A stretch of 64,000 bases of DNA, from the NCBI RefSeq assembly GCF_029894335.1, contig NZ_JARXZC010000003.1, positions 1 through 64,000 on the forward strand. The letters are read 5' to 3'. Below are positions 55,337-64,000 of this stretch, in pieces (position 1 is the stretch's first letter; each line of letters starts with the position of its first letter). Under the pieces are notes generated by a model. It worked only from the letters and a program-made list of their open reading frames with translations. It made no database searches and was not told the DNA's origin. This stretch comes from Kitasatospora sp. MAP5-34. GTDB lineage: Bacteria > Actinomycetota > Actinomycetes > Streptomycetales > Streptomycetaceae. The translations under genes and the position numbers were made by a program.

Positions 55337-56366
55337 GGAGCACCTCCCCGTAGGTGATCTGCTGCGGGTGCGGCGGCTGGGCGGGGAAGGGCGCCGGGGC
55401 AGCCGGCTGGGGCACCTGCGGCGCCGGATACTGCGGCTCGGGGTACGGGGGTTGGGGGTACGCGTACTGCGGATACGGGTGCTGGGGGTAGGCCAGCGGG
55501 TGCGACTCGGGGGCTTCCGGCCCGCTCTGCCCGCCCGGTATCGCCACCGGCGGGACCTGCTCGGCGGCGACGGCGGCCGGAGCGAGGCGCTGGCGGCGGC
55601 GCCGGATCAGCAGCTGGATCTGGTCGGCCGCCGAGCGGGCGGTCCGCATCAACTCCGAACGGACGAACCGCCGGTCGGTGGTGTCCCCGCCGTCGGAGAG
55701 CACCCGCGCGATCCGGGGAGCGTACGGCAGCAGCCCGAGCGCCGGCACCCCGAACTGCCGGGACACCTCCACGACCGGGTACGGCCCCTCGGCGATCAGC
55801 AGCAGCCCCAGCGCGTCCGCGCCGGTGCCCGAGGTGTCCAGGTCCTCCCGCAGCGAGGCGAGCCTGGGCCGGACGGCGCTCAGCCCGCGCAGCGTGCTGC
55901 GCAGCACGACGGCGACCACGTCGGCCCGCCGGGCGAGCACCGCGCCGGGGCCGGACGCGCCGGACCGCCCGAGGTCCAGGATGACGTCGTAGCCCTGCGG
56001 TTCGAGTCCGTGCAGGGCCTCCATCAGCGGCTCCCAGGTGTACGCGAGGCCGGGCGCCTGAGCGGGGTCGGTCAGCCCGGGCAGTAGCAGCCGCTCGCCG
56101 TTGCCCTCCGGGGAGAGGTCGATCAGCTGCTCCCAGAGGGTCTGCGCGAGCAGCCCGCGACGGTCCGCGACGGCCAGGTTGCGCAGCCCGTACACCGCCT
56201 CGACCCGGCCCTCCAGCGCACCAGCGAGCACCGCGCCGCCGTCCGGGTCGCACTCGACCAGCAGGATCCGGCGGCCGGGCTGCAGCGGCCAGGCGAGCAG
56301 CAGGGCCAGCGCCGAGGTGGTGGCACCTGGCGCGCCGGGGCCGCCGACCACCGCGACGACCGCCAT
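55326..56366 (-). CDS. tadZ: TadZ/CpaE-like MinD family ATPase
   Basis: 346 residues. Begins VVAVVGGPGAPGATTSALALLL, a deviant Walker A of the ParA/MinD class (no standard GKGGVGKT), then ECDPDGG and YDVILDLGRSGASG. About 70 C-terminal residues are Pro/Tyr/Gln-rich (YPQHPYPQYAYPQ-like repeats). CpaE/TadZ proteins place the Tad apparatus. Its 3' end overlaps tadA by 11 bases, and its ATG overlaps the SAF gene stop. Confidence 0.82.
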   Translation of the reverse strand: MAVVAVVGGPGAPGATTSALALLLAWPLQPGRRILLVECDPDGGAVLAGALEGRVEAVYGLRNLAVADRRGLLAQTLWEQLIDLSPEGNGERLLLPGLTDPAQAPGLAYTWEPLMEALHGLEPQGYDVILDLGRSGASGPGAVLARRADVVAVVLRSTLRGLSAVRPRLASLREDLDTSGTGADALGLLLIAEGPYPVVEVSRQFGVPALGLLPYAPRIARVLSDGGDTTDRRFVRSELMRTARSAADQIQLLIRRRRQRLAPAAVAAEQVPPVAIPGGQSGPEAPESHPLAYPQHPYPQYAYPQPPYPEPQYPAPQVPQPAAPAPFPAQPPHPQQITYGEVLRAR

Positions 56367-57154
56367 CAGTTACCACTCCCGGCGGAGCCGCTCGGCGAGG
56401 GCTGGGAGGGCTGGGAGGTCGACGGCGACGAGGGCTGGGAGGGCGCGGCGTCACCCGCGTGGGCGGCCAGGATGACCTGGAACTTGCCGGCGGCCACCCA
56501 GAGCGCGAGCCGCGAGCCGTCGGCGAGACCGACCGCGACGTCGACCACCTGGCCGCCGTCGGTGTCGACCTTGCCGACGGTGACCACGGTGGCCGGCAGC
56601 GTCTCGGGGGTCCGGGTGGTGCCGCCCTGGCCGGCGGAGCCGGACGCGTCGGGGGTGGAGACCACGATCACCCGCAGGCCGGGTTGCAGCCTGGTGGCCG
56701 GGAGTTGGGTGTGCTTGGCCGCCAGGCCGACGATCACCTGACCGGCCGTGACGACCGGCGCGGCGGTGACGTCCGCGTTGAGCAGCAGGGCCCCGCGCCG
56801 CAGGTCGGTGGTGGCGCGCAGACCGACCGTCCGGCCGAGGTCCCTGGCGTCCAGCGGGCGCAGCGCCGGGTCCCCGGCGATCCGGGCCACCACCAGGTCG
56901 TCGGCGGTCAGCGTCTGCCCCATCGGCACGTCACGGGCCACCGCCAGCACGGCGATCCGCTGCCCGGTGCTGTTGTAGAGCACCGCGCCGCCGAGCCCGC
57001 CCGCCGCGATCAGCGCCACCGCCATGGCGAGCACGGCGGGCCTACGGCGGCGGGCGCGCAGGGTGCGCGGGGGCGTGTGCGGCGCCGCCCGCGCCGGCTC
57101 CGGGGCGAGGGTGGCGGTGCCGGGGCTCGGCGACGGGAAGGTTCGGTTCTCCAC
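56366..57154 (-). CDS. SAF-domain protein, RcpC/CpaB-like
   Basis: 262 residues from GTG 57154. One TM helix (about 44-62) after a basic stretch, then a SAF domain (VARDVPMGQTLTADDLVVARI) and the CpaB-typical RLQPGLRVIVVSTPD; an S/P-rich C-tail closes. In Gram-negatives RcpC assists the secretin, absent in monoderms, so here it may stabilise the pilus in the wall. Confidence 0.82.
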   Translation of the reverse strand: MENRTFPSPSPGTATLAPEPARAAPHTPPRTLRARRRRPAVLAMAVALIAAGGLGGAVLYNSTGQRIAVLAVARDVPMGQTLTADDLVVARIAGDPALRPLDARDLGRTVGLRATTDLRRGALLLNADVTAAPVVTAGQVIVGLAAKHTQLPATRLQPGLRVIVVSTPDASGSAGQGGTTRTPETLPATVVTVGKVDTDGGQVVDVAVGLADGSRLALWVAAGKFQVILAAHAGDAAPSQPSSPSTSQPSQPSPSGSAGSGN

Positions 57155-57197
57155 CGGGCTTCGGCCTTTCGTACGAGGGCGGGACAGTTGCTGACGG

Positions 57198-58145
57198 TCA
57201 GTTGTTGAGGACCTGCATCTCGCCGACGCGGAGCGGCAACGGCTGGTCGGCGGGGACCTGGTAGTCAAAATCCAGGACCTGTTTCTGCGTGCTCACCACC
57301 GTGGCCGTGACGTGCCAGGTCACCACGGCGGTCAGATAGAAGTTGTGGTCCGCCTTGAGCGCCGAGCCGGTCTTGTAGACGTAGGCGCAGTCGGTCGCGT
57401 CGGCGGGCGCGCCCGGGGTGTACGGGGTGCCGGGGGTGGTGCAGTCGAGGCCCGGCGAGCCGTCGCCGGTGTCCCAGTGCACGCTCTTGACCACGGCGGT
57501 GGCCGTGACACTGATCTGCCGGCCGGGCACCGTGGCGGACTCCGGACCGGCGCTGGCGGCCGTCCGCTCGTACCAGAGCCAGACCGGGGCGCCGACCAGG
57601 GCGGTACCGGCCGGGGCGGCGTGCAGCTTCGGCGCCGCCAACTGGATCATCCCGGCGGCCTGCCACCCGAGGTCGACCGGATTGTCGGGCGGGGGCGCCC
57701 CACCGGGCGGCGCGGCGAAGAACTCCGGTGGCTTGGGCGACAGCCCGCCGCCGACCTGACGGCAGTTGACCTCGTACATCGCGCCCTTGGCCGGGTCGTT
57801 CCCGCCCCACTCCGGGTCACCGGCCGGCGGCTGCGGATCCGACCGGTGGTAGTAGCAGCCGTCGGAGGTGTTGAACCACCCGAGATCGTTGTCCCAACAG
57901 GGCCACTGCTGCCCGTTCCAACTGCACATCTGCACCCCTCCGCCGCCTCCCCCCGACCCGCCGGGGCTGGTACTCCCGGGGCTCGGATTCCCGCCGGGTT
58001 CGGTGATACCGATGCAGATTTCGTTCACCGCACACGGATTCACACCACCCGTCGGATCGGCGGCGACCGCAGGGGTGATCGTGGCGGCGATCATTCCGAG
58101 CAGCACGGTGGCGCGAATCATCATTCGCCAACCAGACTTCAGCAT
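57198..58145 (-). CDS. secreted protein of the Tad locus, unknown function
   Basis: 315 residues from ATG 58145, 7 bases inside the upstream gene's end. Signal peptide about 1-29 (RATVLLGMIAATITPAVAA). Then a cysteine-containing region with a Gly-rich run (GGSGGGGGGVQMCSWNGQQW), CWDNDLGWFNTSDGCYYH, and a C-terminal beta-rich half (TAVVKSVHWDTGDG, a PKD-like motif). Likely an extracytoplasmic partner or adhesin of the pilus; no homologous domain recognised with confidence. Confidence 0.7.
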   Translation of the reverse strand: MLKSGWRMMIRATVLLGMIAATITPAVAADPTGGVNPCAVNEICIGITEPGGNPSPGSTSPGGSGGGGGGVQMCSWNGQQWPCWDNDLGWFNTSDGCYYHRSDPQPPAGDPEWGGNDPAKGAMYEVNCRQVGGGLSPKPPEFFAAPPGGAPPPDNPVDLGWQAAGMIQLAAPKLHAAPAGTALVGAPVWLWYERTAASAGPESATVPGRQISVTATAVVKSVHWDTGDGSPGLDCTTPGTPYTPGAPADATDCAYVYKTGSALKADHNFYLTAVVTWHVTATVVSTQKQVLDFDYQVPADQPLPLRVGEMQVLNN

Positions 58146-58762
58146 GTTCGGCCCACCTCGCGTTTGAAGTCGACGATCATCCAGCGGCCATCCGATTTAC
58201 GGAGCGAAACAGTGGCGGTGTAACGGGTGAGGCGCTGCGGCGGATCCTTCGGCGTCTTGGTCACGGCATCGGCCTGGTGCCAGTCCGTCACATCGAGGCA
58301 GTCCTCGATCACCGAAGTCTGCGGATCGGTTGTGAGATCGAGGGTCTTGACCACCGGGGCGTTACGTGGTGCACCAATCATCACCAGCTTGGCTTCGTGC
58401 AGTTGGTGCAGGCTGGCCAGCGTCTGACTCAGAGCCAATCCGGTGGAGAGCGCCCGAAGCTGGGAACCGTCGGAATCCGATTGACCGAAAGCCGCAGTCT
58501 GAGCGTCCCACCAGCTCTGATACGCCATCAGCACCACCCGCCCCATCGCCCCCACCGGACCCTCGGTCGGGGCGATCGCACCCGGGCCCGAACCACTCGA
58601 AGGAGTTACCGGAGCTGCCTGGCCGAGACCGGCCCCGGGCGTCGCGAGACGGTCGGCGGAACCGGCCGAAGGGTCGCCGCCGCAGGCGGTCAAGAACGTC
58701 AGCAGAAACACCCCGCCAACGCCAACCACCCCAGAGCGCATCATGATTCCGCGCTGCCGCAT
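58139..58762 (-). CDS. putative lipoprotein of the Tad locus
   Basis: 207 residues. Signal with lipobox LTACGG (Cys about 27), a Ser/Pro/Gly linker, and a 140-residue NTF2/SnoaL-like outer domain (LRKSDGRWMIVDFKREVGR at the end). Start ATG 58762 has GAGGTGGGG upstream; ATG 58744 is possible. Coupled by overlap to the next secreted gene. Function unknown. Confidence 0.72.
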   Translation of the reverse strand: MRQRGIMMRSGVVGVGGVFLLTFLTACGGDPSAGSADRLATPGAGLGQAAPVTPSSGSGPGAIAPTEGPVGAMGRVVLMAYQSWWDAQTAAFGQSDSDGSQLRALSTGLALSQTLASLHQLHEAKLVMIGAPRNAPVVKTLDLTTDPQTSVIEDCLDVTDWHQADAVTKTPKDPPQRLTRYTATVSLRKSDGRWMIVDFKREVGRTC

Positions 58763-58900
58763 CGCCCCACCTCATCGCGACCGACCCGGTCAGTGGCCGT
58801 GGTCGCCAGAAGAAAAACCGCCGTCCCGCCGGGTGCCCTTCGGGGGCATCGATTCTTCGCCAACCAGCCCCGCCCGGGCAACACCTCGGGCCACTTGACC

Positions 58901-59755
58901 TTACGCGGAAGGCGGATCGGTTGGGGCACTTTCGCGCCACAGAACTGCCAACAGTTCGTCGGAAAGCGACAATCCGGCCAATGCGCCCCGCACCGAGGCC
59001 CGATTGCGCATCAGCAACCGGCCACCGCCGCCGGGTACGGGCACCAGCAGCCGCGCGCCGTCCAGCCCGACCTGCTGCAACTCCGCCGCCACGGCGGGCT
59101 GCAGCTCCTCCGGGCCGACGGCGGCCGGCGCCCCGGGGACGCCCTGCTCCAGCACCCGCCCCAGCGCCCAGCTGAACGACCCCTCGCCGCCCGGCAGTAC
59201 GGCCTCCCGGCCCCGGCGGACCGCCTGGCCCCGCCGTCCGGCGAACAGCCCGACCCGGCCCCAGAGCGGCACCCGCGAGTGCGCCAGCAGCTCCCCCGCC
59301 CCGTCCTCGCCGCCGCGCTCCAGCGCCGCCCACGCCGCCCGGTCGGCGACGGCGTCGACCAGCAGCAGGGTCTCCTCCTGGTCGCCGTGGACCATCGTGC
59401 TGACCACCCAGTCCCAGGCCAGCCCGCGCCGGTACGCGTTGTCCGGCGTGCTCCCGCCCGTCACCAGCGCCAACCGTCTACCGCGCGGGTCGGCCGCGAC
59501 CTGACCGAGCAGGCAGACCACCAGCCAGCGGGCCGGCCGCTGGGACGCCGCGCGCAGCGCGGTGAGCATGGCGTTGGCGTCCGCCTCCGGCGGCACCAGC
59601 GTCACCCGGCAGCCCCGGGTGCCCGCGTCGAAGGACCGGCCCGGCAGCGCGTCCGCGAGCAGCCGCGCGCCCTCCGCCGCCCTGGCCGACCCGGCGTGGG
59701 CGCGCTCCGGGCCGCCGTCCGCACCGATCACCACCAGTTCGATACCGCCGCTCAT
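58901..59755 (-). CDS. small caspase-like-core paralogue
   Basis: 284 residues from ATG 59755 (GTG 59761 also in frame; GGGAGGGG is nearer the spacing for the ATG). The core follows the same order as the protein at 39752-41860: WLVVCLLGQVAADPRGRRLA, a LxW helix (GLAWDWVVSTMVHG), LLVDAVADRAAWAALE, PLWGRVGLF and SWALGRVLEQGVPGA then GPEEL. Caspase His and Cys positions are both non-catalytic (Gln, Val/Ala). No TPR or EP repeat. It stands 138 bases upstream of the Tad lipoprotein and is probably the first gene of that operon. Function unknown. Confidence 0.65.
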   Translation of the reverse strand: MSGGIELVVIGADGGPERAHAGSARAAEGARLLADALPGRSFDAGTRGCRVTLVPPEADANAMLTALRAASQRPARWLVVCLLGQVAADPRGRRLALVTGGSTPDNAYRRGLAWDWVVSTMVHGDQEETLLLVDAVADRAAWAALERGGEDGAGELLAHSRVPLWGRVGLFAGRRGQAVRRGREAVLPGGEGSFSWALGRVLEQGVPGAPAAVGPEELQPAVAAELQQVGLDGARLLVPVPGGGGRLLMRNRASVRGALAGLSLSDELLAVLWRESAPTDPPSA

Positions 59756-59901
59756 CCGCACCGTCCCCTCCCTTGCTCCACAGGGTCCGGTGTGCCCCGT
59801 ACGCCGGACAAGCTATCGCTGCTGCGGGACCGTCCGAATCGGGCCAGGTCAGGGACCATGGACCCTGGTGGCACCGGGGCGGGGGCCGCATCATCGGAGG
59901 C

Positions 59902-60348
59902 ATGGACCGTGACGACCGTTTGCAGAGCCTGGGCGAGGCGGAGTGCCTGCGGCTGCTCGGCACTGTGCCCGTCGGGCGCGTGGTGTACACCGAACACGCG
60001 CTGCCGGCCGTACTCCCGGTGGCCTTCGAGGTCGGGGCCGACGGGCGGTTGGCGCTCGCGCTCCGGGCGGGCGACGGCGCGGTCCGCGCACTCGACGGCA
60101 CGGTGGCCGCCTTCCAGGCCGACCAACTGGACCCAGCCACCCGGACGGGCTGGAGCGTGCTGGTGCACGGCCGCGCGGAGGTGGTCCGCGACCCCGTACT
60201 GCACGAGCACCTGCTGCTCACCGGCCCGCGCCCCTGGATCGACGGCGATCGGCAGATCTTCGTACTGCTCACTCCGGAGCTGGTCAGCGGCCGTCGGCTG
60301 CGCTCGTCGCCGCAAGGGGCGCACTCCGGCGCGGGGTGCCCCCGCTGA
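59902..60348 (+). CDS. pyridoxamine 5'-phosphate oxidase-family flavin protein
   Basis: 148 residues from ATG 59902 with CGGAGG just upstream. Split-barrel PPOX fold: CLRLLGTVPVGRVVYTEHALPAVLPVAFEV, GWSVLVHGRAEVV and a C-terminal strand. Streptomyces homologues often bind FMN or F420; substrate unknown. Divergent from the caspase-like gene with a 146-base gap. Confidence 0.85.
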   Translation: MDRDDRLQSLGEAECLRLLGTVPVGRVVYTEHALPAVLPVAFEVGADGRLALALRAGDGAVRALDGTVAAFQADQLDPATRTGWSVLVHGRAEVVRDPVLHEHLLLTGPRPWIDGDRQIFVLLTPELVSGRRLRSSPQGAHSGAGCPR

Positions 60349-60413
60349 CAGCTGACCCGCGAGTAGGCATACTCTCCGGAGTCCTGCCAGGCGCATCCCC
60401 CCAGGAGCACGTT

Positions 60414-60869
60414 GTGACGACCTTCGCCTCCCTCGCCGACCTGACCGCAGCCGTCGGCACCGAGCTGGGCACCAGCGAGTGGCACACCATAGACCAGGAG
60501 CGGGTGAACCTGTTCGCCGAGGCCACCGGTGACCACCAGTGGATCCACGTGGACCCGGAGCGCGCCAAGGAGAGCCAGTTCGGCGGCACCATCGCGCACG
60601 GCTACCTGACGCTCTCGCTGATCCCGGTGCTGGCCAAGGAGTGCTACAGCGTGGAGGGCGTCCGGATGGCCCTCAACTACGGCTCCGAGAAGGTCCGCTT
60701 CCCCGCCCCCGTCCCGGTCGGCACCGCCGTCCGCGCGCGGGCCGAACTGGTCTCGGCAGCCGAGGTCCCCGGCGGGGTCCAGGCCGTGGTCCGCTTCACG
60801 ATCACCAGCGAGGCCGGCACCAAGCCGCACTGCGTGGCCGAGACGATCACCCGCTTCTACGCGGCATAA
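60414..60869 (+). CDS. MaoC-like (R)-specific enoyl-CoA hydratase
   Basis: 151 residues from GTG 60414 with AGGAG upstream. Hot-dog fold with the catalytic Asp/His dyad in FAEATGDHQWIHVDPERA and GGTIAHGYLTLSLIP, and NYGSEKVRFPAPVPVG. Hydrates enoyl-CoA to (R)-3-hydroxyacyl-CoA (NodN/MaoC branch). 65 bases after the PPOX gene; a possible link to the FabG-like and thiolase genes elsewhere in the window is not shown by position. Confidence 0.92.
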   Translation: MTTFASLADLTAAVGTELGTSEWHTIDQERVNLFAEATGDHQWIHVDPERAKESQFGGTIAHGYLTLSLIPVLAKECYSVEGVRMALNYGSEKVRFPAPVPVGTAVRARAELVSAAEVPGGVQAVVRFTITSEAGTKPHCVAETITRFYAA

Positions 60870-60922
60870 GCGCCCGGCGGGAGGTGGACCGGGGGCGCGG
60901 GGGGCTACGCGAAGCGGGAGAG

Positions 60923-60983
60923 TGCGGACCGTTGCCTTCCGATTTCGCGCACGCAGTTGATCAAGCAGAGCCTCGCGCCCCCA
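60923..60983 (+). repeat. dispersed intergenic element, copy 2
   Basis: Shares tgcggaccgt-gccttccgatt and cgcgca-gtt and cctcgcgcccc blocks with 26890-26935, in the same order and orientation, with about 15 extra bases between the last blocks. Lies in the 273-base gap between maoC-like and metallo-hydrolase genes, which otherwise shows no gene. Confidence 0.6.
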
Positions 60984-61142
60984 AACCGAATACGCCCGAT
61001 CCCGTACGCCGAACGGCGCTCGCCGCCAGGTCCGGACGGGCCGGGGCCGGTAGTGTCCCGTTGAGATGATTGCCGCTGGGAAGGACACGCCCGTCGACCG
61101 CGGCGACCCCGCCGTACGGACAGTCCCGACGATGGAGGTTCC

Positions 61143-62366
61143 GTGCCCAGTCCAGTCCCCTGGAGCTCTCGGGTCACCTCGCTGACCGACCAGCTCGGCT
61201 GTGCCACCGGCACCGCCTGGCGCCGTGCCCGGGCGGACGCCTTCGGCGCCGAGCCCGCCGGTGAGCGGCTGGCCCGGATCGAACGCTCGCCGAACTTCGC
61301 CGACGGTGCCTTCCAGAACCCCGTACCGACCCGCCGCCTGGTCTACGAGCGGTCCCCGCTGGAGATCACCCGGGCCCAGCTGACCGCCAACCGCACCCGT
61401 CGGCTCCCCGCCGCCCCCGTGCCGCTGCACCGCCTGCAGCCGATCGAGCTGGCCGAGCCGCCCGCCTCCGGCCTGCGGCTGACCTGGCTCGGCCACGCCA
61501 CCGTGCTCGCCGAGCTGGACGGCCGCCGGGTGCTGTTCGACCCGGTCTGGAGCGAACGCTGCTCGCCGTTCGCCTGGACGGGCCCCAAGCGGCTGCACCC
61601 GGTACCGGTACCGCTCGAGGAGCTCGGCCCGGTGGACGTGGTGGTGATCTCGCACGACCACTACGACCACCTCGACATGCCGACCGTACGGACGCTGCTC
61701 GGTACCGGCGCGGTGTTCGCCGTGCCGCTGGGCGTCGGCGCGCACCTCGAGCACTGGGGTGTGCCCGCCGAGCGGATCGTCGAACTGGACTGGTGGGAGT
61801 CGGGCGTGGTGGCCGGCCTCACCCTGACGGCCACACCCGCCCGGCACTACTGCAGCCGGGGCCCGCGCACCAGCACCCACCTGCTCTGGGCCTCCTGGGT
61901 GGTGGCCGGGCCCGAGCACCGGGTCTTCCACAGCGGCGACACCGGCTACTTCCCGGGCTTCGCCGAGATCGGGCGGCGGTTCGGGCCGTTCGACGCGACG
62001 ATGATGCAGATCGGCGCGTACAGCGACTTCTGGCCCGAGGTGCACATGACGCCCGAGGAGGGCGTACGGGCCCACCTCGACCTCGGCGGCGAGGTGCTCC
62101 TCCCGATCCACTGGTGCACCTTCAACCTCGCCCCGCACCCGTGGGAGGAGCCCGCCGAGCGCTCGGTCGCGGCCGCCCAGGCGCTCGACGCCGTGCTCGC
62201 CGTACCCCGGCCCGGCGAGCCGTTCGAGCCGGCCGACCCGCCGGCGCTCCAGCTCTGGTGGCGTGCGGCGGCGGCCCTGCCCAAGGGCGCCGAGCTGCTC
62301 GTCCCGGACTACCTGCCCCCGGTCGGCGGACGCCGGGCGGAAGAGGACGACGACGTCACGGTCTGA
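61143..62366 (+). CDS. metallo-beta-lactamase-fold hydrolase, NAPE-PLD-like
   Basis: 407 residues from GTG 61143 with GGAGG upstream. Metal motif SHDHYDHLDMPTV (HxHxDH), LTWLGHATVLAELDGRRVLFDPVWSERCSPFAWTGPKR as in N-acyl-phosphatidylethanolamine phospholipase D-type proteins, and HSGDTGYFPGFAEIG, LPIHWCTFNL. The family hydrolyses phosphodiester or ester bonds; the substrate here is unknown. No signal peptide. Confidence 0.88.
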   Translation: MPSPVPWSSRVTSLTDQLGCATGTAWRRARADAFGAEPAGERLARIERSPNFADGAFQNPVPTRRLVYERSPLEITRAQLTANRTRRLPAAPVPLHRLQPIELAEPPASGLRLTWLGHATVLAELDGRRVLFDPVWSERCSPFAWTGPKRLHPVPVPLEELGPVDVVVISHDHYDHLDMPTVRTLLGTGAVFAVPLGVGAHLEHWGVPAERIVELDWWESGVVAGLTLTATPARHYCSRGPRTSTHLLWASWVVAGPEHRVFHSGDTGYFPGFAEIGRRFGPFDATMMQIGAYSDFWPEVHMTPEEGVRAHLDLGGEVLLPIHWCTFNLAPHPWEEPAERSVAAAQALDAVLAVPRPGEPFEPADPPALQLWWRAAAALPKGAELLVPDYLPPVGGRRAEEDDDVTV

Positions 62367-62403
62367 CCCACGGCCCGGGCGCACCCCGGGCATGGCGGGC
62401 CCC

Positions 62404-64000
62404 TCAGTCACCCGTCGCGAGCACTTCCCGCAGCACCTTCGCCTGCTTCACCACCTGACTCGCCCCGCCGCGCCCGGCGGCCTGAGAGACCTTCGCGATC
62501 GCGCCCCGCGCCCCGCTGCGCTGCGCGCAGTCCGCTGCCACCCCCAGCAGCTCGCCGAGCCCCCGCGCCGACGTACGCGAGAGCAGGCCGGGCAACGCCC
62601 CCGCCAACACCGACCACACCGTCCCGTACGCCCCGGTGTCGGCTGCCGTGCGGAAGGACTTGGCGAGCCGGGCGGGCTCGGCCAACCCGCATGACGCCAT
62701 GTCGGCCAGCATTCCCCCGAGCAGCGCGCCGTCCAGATCGCCCCGGGCCGCGAGCACCAGCAGGCCGTCCACGGCGGCCAGCCGGTCCTCGGGAAGCCGG
62801 GCACCCAGCCCGTACCCAACCGCGAGATGCACGGCCGGCCCGGCGGGTCCGGCCGCCTCGGCGAGGTGTGGCAGCAACCGCGTGCACCCCTTGACCTCCG
62901 GGTTGGCGACGCCACCGGACCAGGTCAGCATCTTCGCGGCCAGCAGCTCCCGGTGGTTGGGGAACACCGAGAGCCAGTGGGCCGACTCGGGCGAGCGGCT
63001 CACGTACATCCGAGCAGCGGGGGCCTGCGGCTGAAGCAGCCACCGGCAGTCGGCCGCGAGAGGCTCGTCGGGAACAGCCAGGGACTGTTCGACCTGCTGC
63101 GACACGGCATCCAGCCGCCGGATCACCTCCCACGGCGCGAGTCCGGGCTCCGCTGCCGTCCCGAGATAGCCGGGCCCGGACAGTCGGGCCGGCAGGCCAC
63201 CGGCCTTGAGCCAGCGTGCCGTCCGCTGCCCGGCAGCGGAGGTGAGGCGCTCGGCGGCGGCCAGGACGTCGGGGTCGTCGGTCGGCACGACACGGAGCAG
63301 CGCCTGCGAGAGATCGGCGTCCCCGCCCTTGGCGTCCACCGCCTCGTACCCGGCCAGCCGCTCCACCAGGACGGCCGCGTCCAGCGCGCCCGTGCCCGAG
63401 GTCGGCGTGGCCAGCAGGTACGGGGTCCGGCGGGCGATGATCAGCCGAGCCGCCTCCTCCAGGCGGCCCGCGAGCTGGTGGCCGAACGGCGAGGTGTGGT
63501 CGCGGCTGCGCAGGGCACCGGTCGGCGCGTACCCGGAGGTCGCCGCCCTGGCGACGTGGAGCAGGTCGCGGGCGGTGCAGTCCTCCCAGTCGCGTCGGGC
63601 GTGGTTGTGGCCCGCGAGTACCGGCAGCAGCGCCTCGGTGAGTGCCGGCCGACTCAGGTGGGCCTGCCGTACCAGCCCGTCCAGGGCCCGTTCGAAGGCG
63701 ACCACGTCCGGGTCGCCCAGGAGGATCGCGCTGAGCTCCTCGGCCACCTCGGCCGGGCTGCCCAGTGGTCCGGGGACCAGCGCGGGTTGCGGTACGGGCG
63801 GCAGCAGCTCCTCGTACGTGCCGCTGGGCAGCTGGGCTCCGAGCAGCTCACCGGCCGACGCCGTGTGCGCCGGGTGGAGCGCTTCGGCGGCCGCCCGCAG
63901 CTGTGGCAGCACCCCCTCGCCCGCCGCCGCCAGATGACGGGCGATCAGCTTGAGCGTGTGCTCCTGCACCTCCGGATCGGGGTGCCCGAAGGCGTCCGAG
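62404..64000 (-). CDS. DUF6493-like protein, 5' end beyond window
   Basis: At least 531 residues; the frame is open to base 64000, continuing as DAFGHPDPEVQEHTLKLIARH, so the start lies outside. HEAT-like alpha-helical repeats run through the whole piece (AFGHPDPEVQEHTLKLIA, VLVERLAGYEAVDAKGG, WEVIRRLDAVSQQ). Resembles the Streptomyces DUF6493 family, whose members sit near SWIM-zinc-finger and WGR genes. Molecular function unknown. No neighbours on that side are visible. Confidence 0.6.
   Translation of the reverse strand, partial: SDAFGHPDPEVQEHTLKLIARHLAAAGEGVLPQLRAAAEALHPAHTASAGELLGAQLPSGTYEELLPPVPQPALVPGPLGSPAEVAEELSAILLGDPDVVAFERALDGLVRQAHLSRPALTEALLPVLAGHNHARRDWEDCTARDLLHVARAATSGYAPTGALRSRDHTSPFGHQLAGRLEEAARLIIARRTPYLLATPTSGTGALDAAVLVERLAGYEAVDAKGGDADLSQALLRVVPTDDPDVLAAAERLTSAAGQRTARWLKAGGLPARLSGPGYLGTAAEPGLAPWEVIRRLDAVSQQVEQSLAVPDEPLAADCRWLLQPQAPAARMYVSRSPESAHWLSVFPNHRELLAAKMLTWSGGVANPEVKGCTRLLPHLAEAAGPAGPAVHLAVGYGLGARLPEDRLAAVDGLLVLAARGDLDGALLGGMLADMASCGLAEPARLAKSFRTAADTGAYGTVWSVLAGALPGLLSRTSARGLGELLGVAADCAQRSGARGAIAKVSQAAGRGGASQVVKQAKVLREVLATGD

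Noticed and set aside
59478..62411. 977-codon minus-strand frame
   Set aside because: Runs antisense through the PPOX, MaoC and metallo-hydrolase genes, which have clear motifs and starts; the long frame is a third-position GC artefact.

Overview
The window is very GC-rich (about 70% or more) actinobacterial chromosome. Start-codon use (ATG, GTG, some TTG), ATGA/TGATG gene overlaps, rare TTA codons, ergothioneine genes, a SAM-methyltransferase of the DUF574 type and a DUF6493-type protein all point to Streptomycetaceae (Streptomyces or Kitasatospora). This placement is inference from gene content. No rRNA, tRNA, CRISPR array or intact mobile element was seen.

Region 1 (1-6.3 kb) is accessory and partly decayed. 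It holds a truncated flavoprotein, an XRE/TPR regulator with two GNAT acetyltransferases, a stand-alone GTP cyclohydrolase II, and a relic of a graspetide (ATP-grasp-modified RiPP) locus. The relic comprises a frame-broken C39 peptidase/MurF C-domain fusion, a degraded PCC domain running into a TgmA-like precursor, and a TgmB-like ATP-grasp ligase cut off after about 75 family residues and joined to an HxlR regulator remnant.

Region 2 (6.4-23.6 kb) looks like an exopolysaccharide locus. A nine-gene minus-strand run encodes four GT2 glycosyltransferases, a Wzx-like flippase, a polysaccharide deacetylase, a large membrane protein, a membrane-tethered GH16 hydrolase and an ATP-grasp enzyme. A second, secreted GH16 and a flavoprotein lie beyond it. 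Directly upstream, a PAS-GGDEF-EAL c-di-GMP enzyme is translationally coupled to a DUF574 methyltransferase. One gene of the run carries a TTA (bldA) codon.

Region 3 (23.8-39.6 kb) is mostly metabolic: a GH15 glucoamylase-like enzyme, a winged-helix HTH_42 protein with a TTA codon, a PatB/MalY-type C-S lyase followed by egtABCD for ergothioneine, a terminator hairpin, and a nitric oxide synthase. Then come a TetR regulator divergent from an acyl-CoA dehydrogenase/thiolase/SDR run, and a secreted S53 peptidase.

Region 4 (39.7-46.3 kb) holds a protein with a degenerate caspase-like core, repeated VSLxK motifs, an EP hexamer repeat and a TPR tail; an S66 LD-carboxypeptidase; a COG4705 membrane protein; a SUMF1-fold protein lacking the FGE cysteine pair; an NTF2-like protein; a transposase fragment; and a NADAR protein.

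Region 5 (46.4-59.8 kb) is a Tad/Flp pilus locus on the minus strand: a small caspase-like paralogue, a lipoprotein, a secreted protein, a SAF protein, TadZ, TadA, TadB, TadC, Flp, three TadE/G-like proteins, and a 1228-residue LysM-BTAD membrane protein with a TTA codon. Region 6 (59.9-64 kb) carries a PPOX-family protein, a MaoC dehydratase, an NAPE-PLD-like metallo-hydrolase and the 3' part of a DUF6493-like gene running off the right edge.
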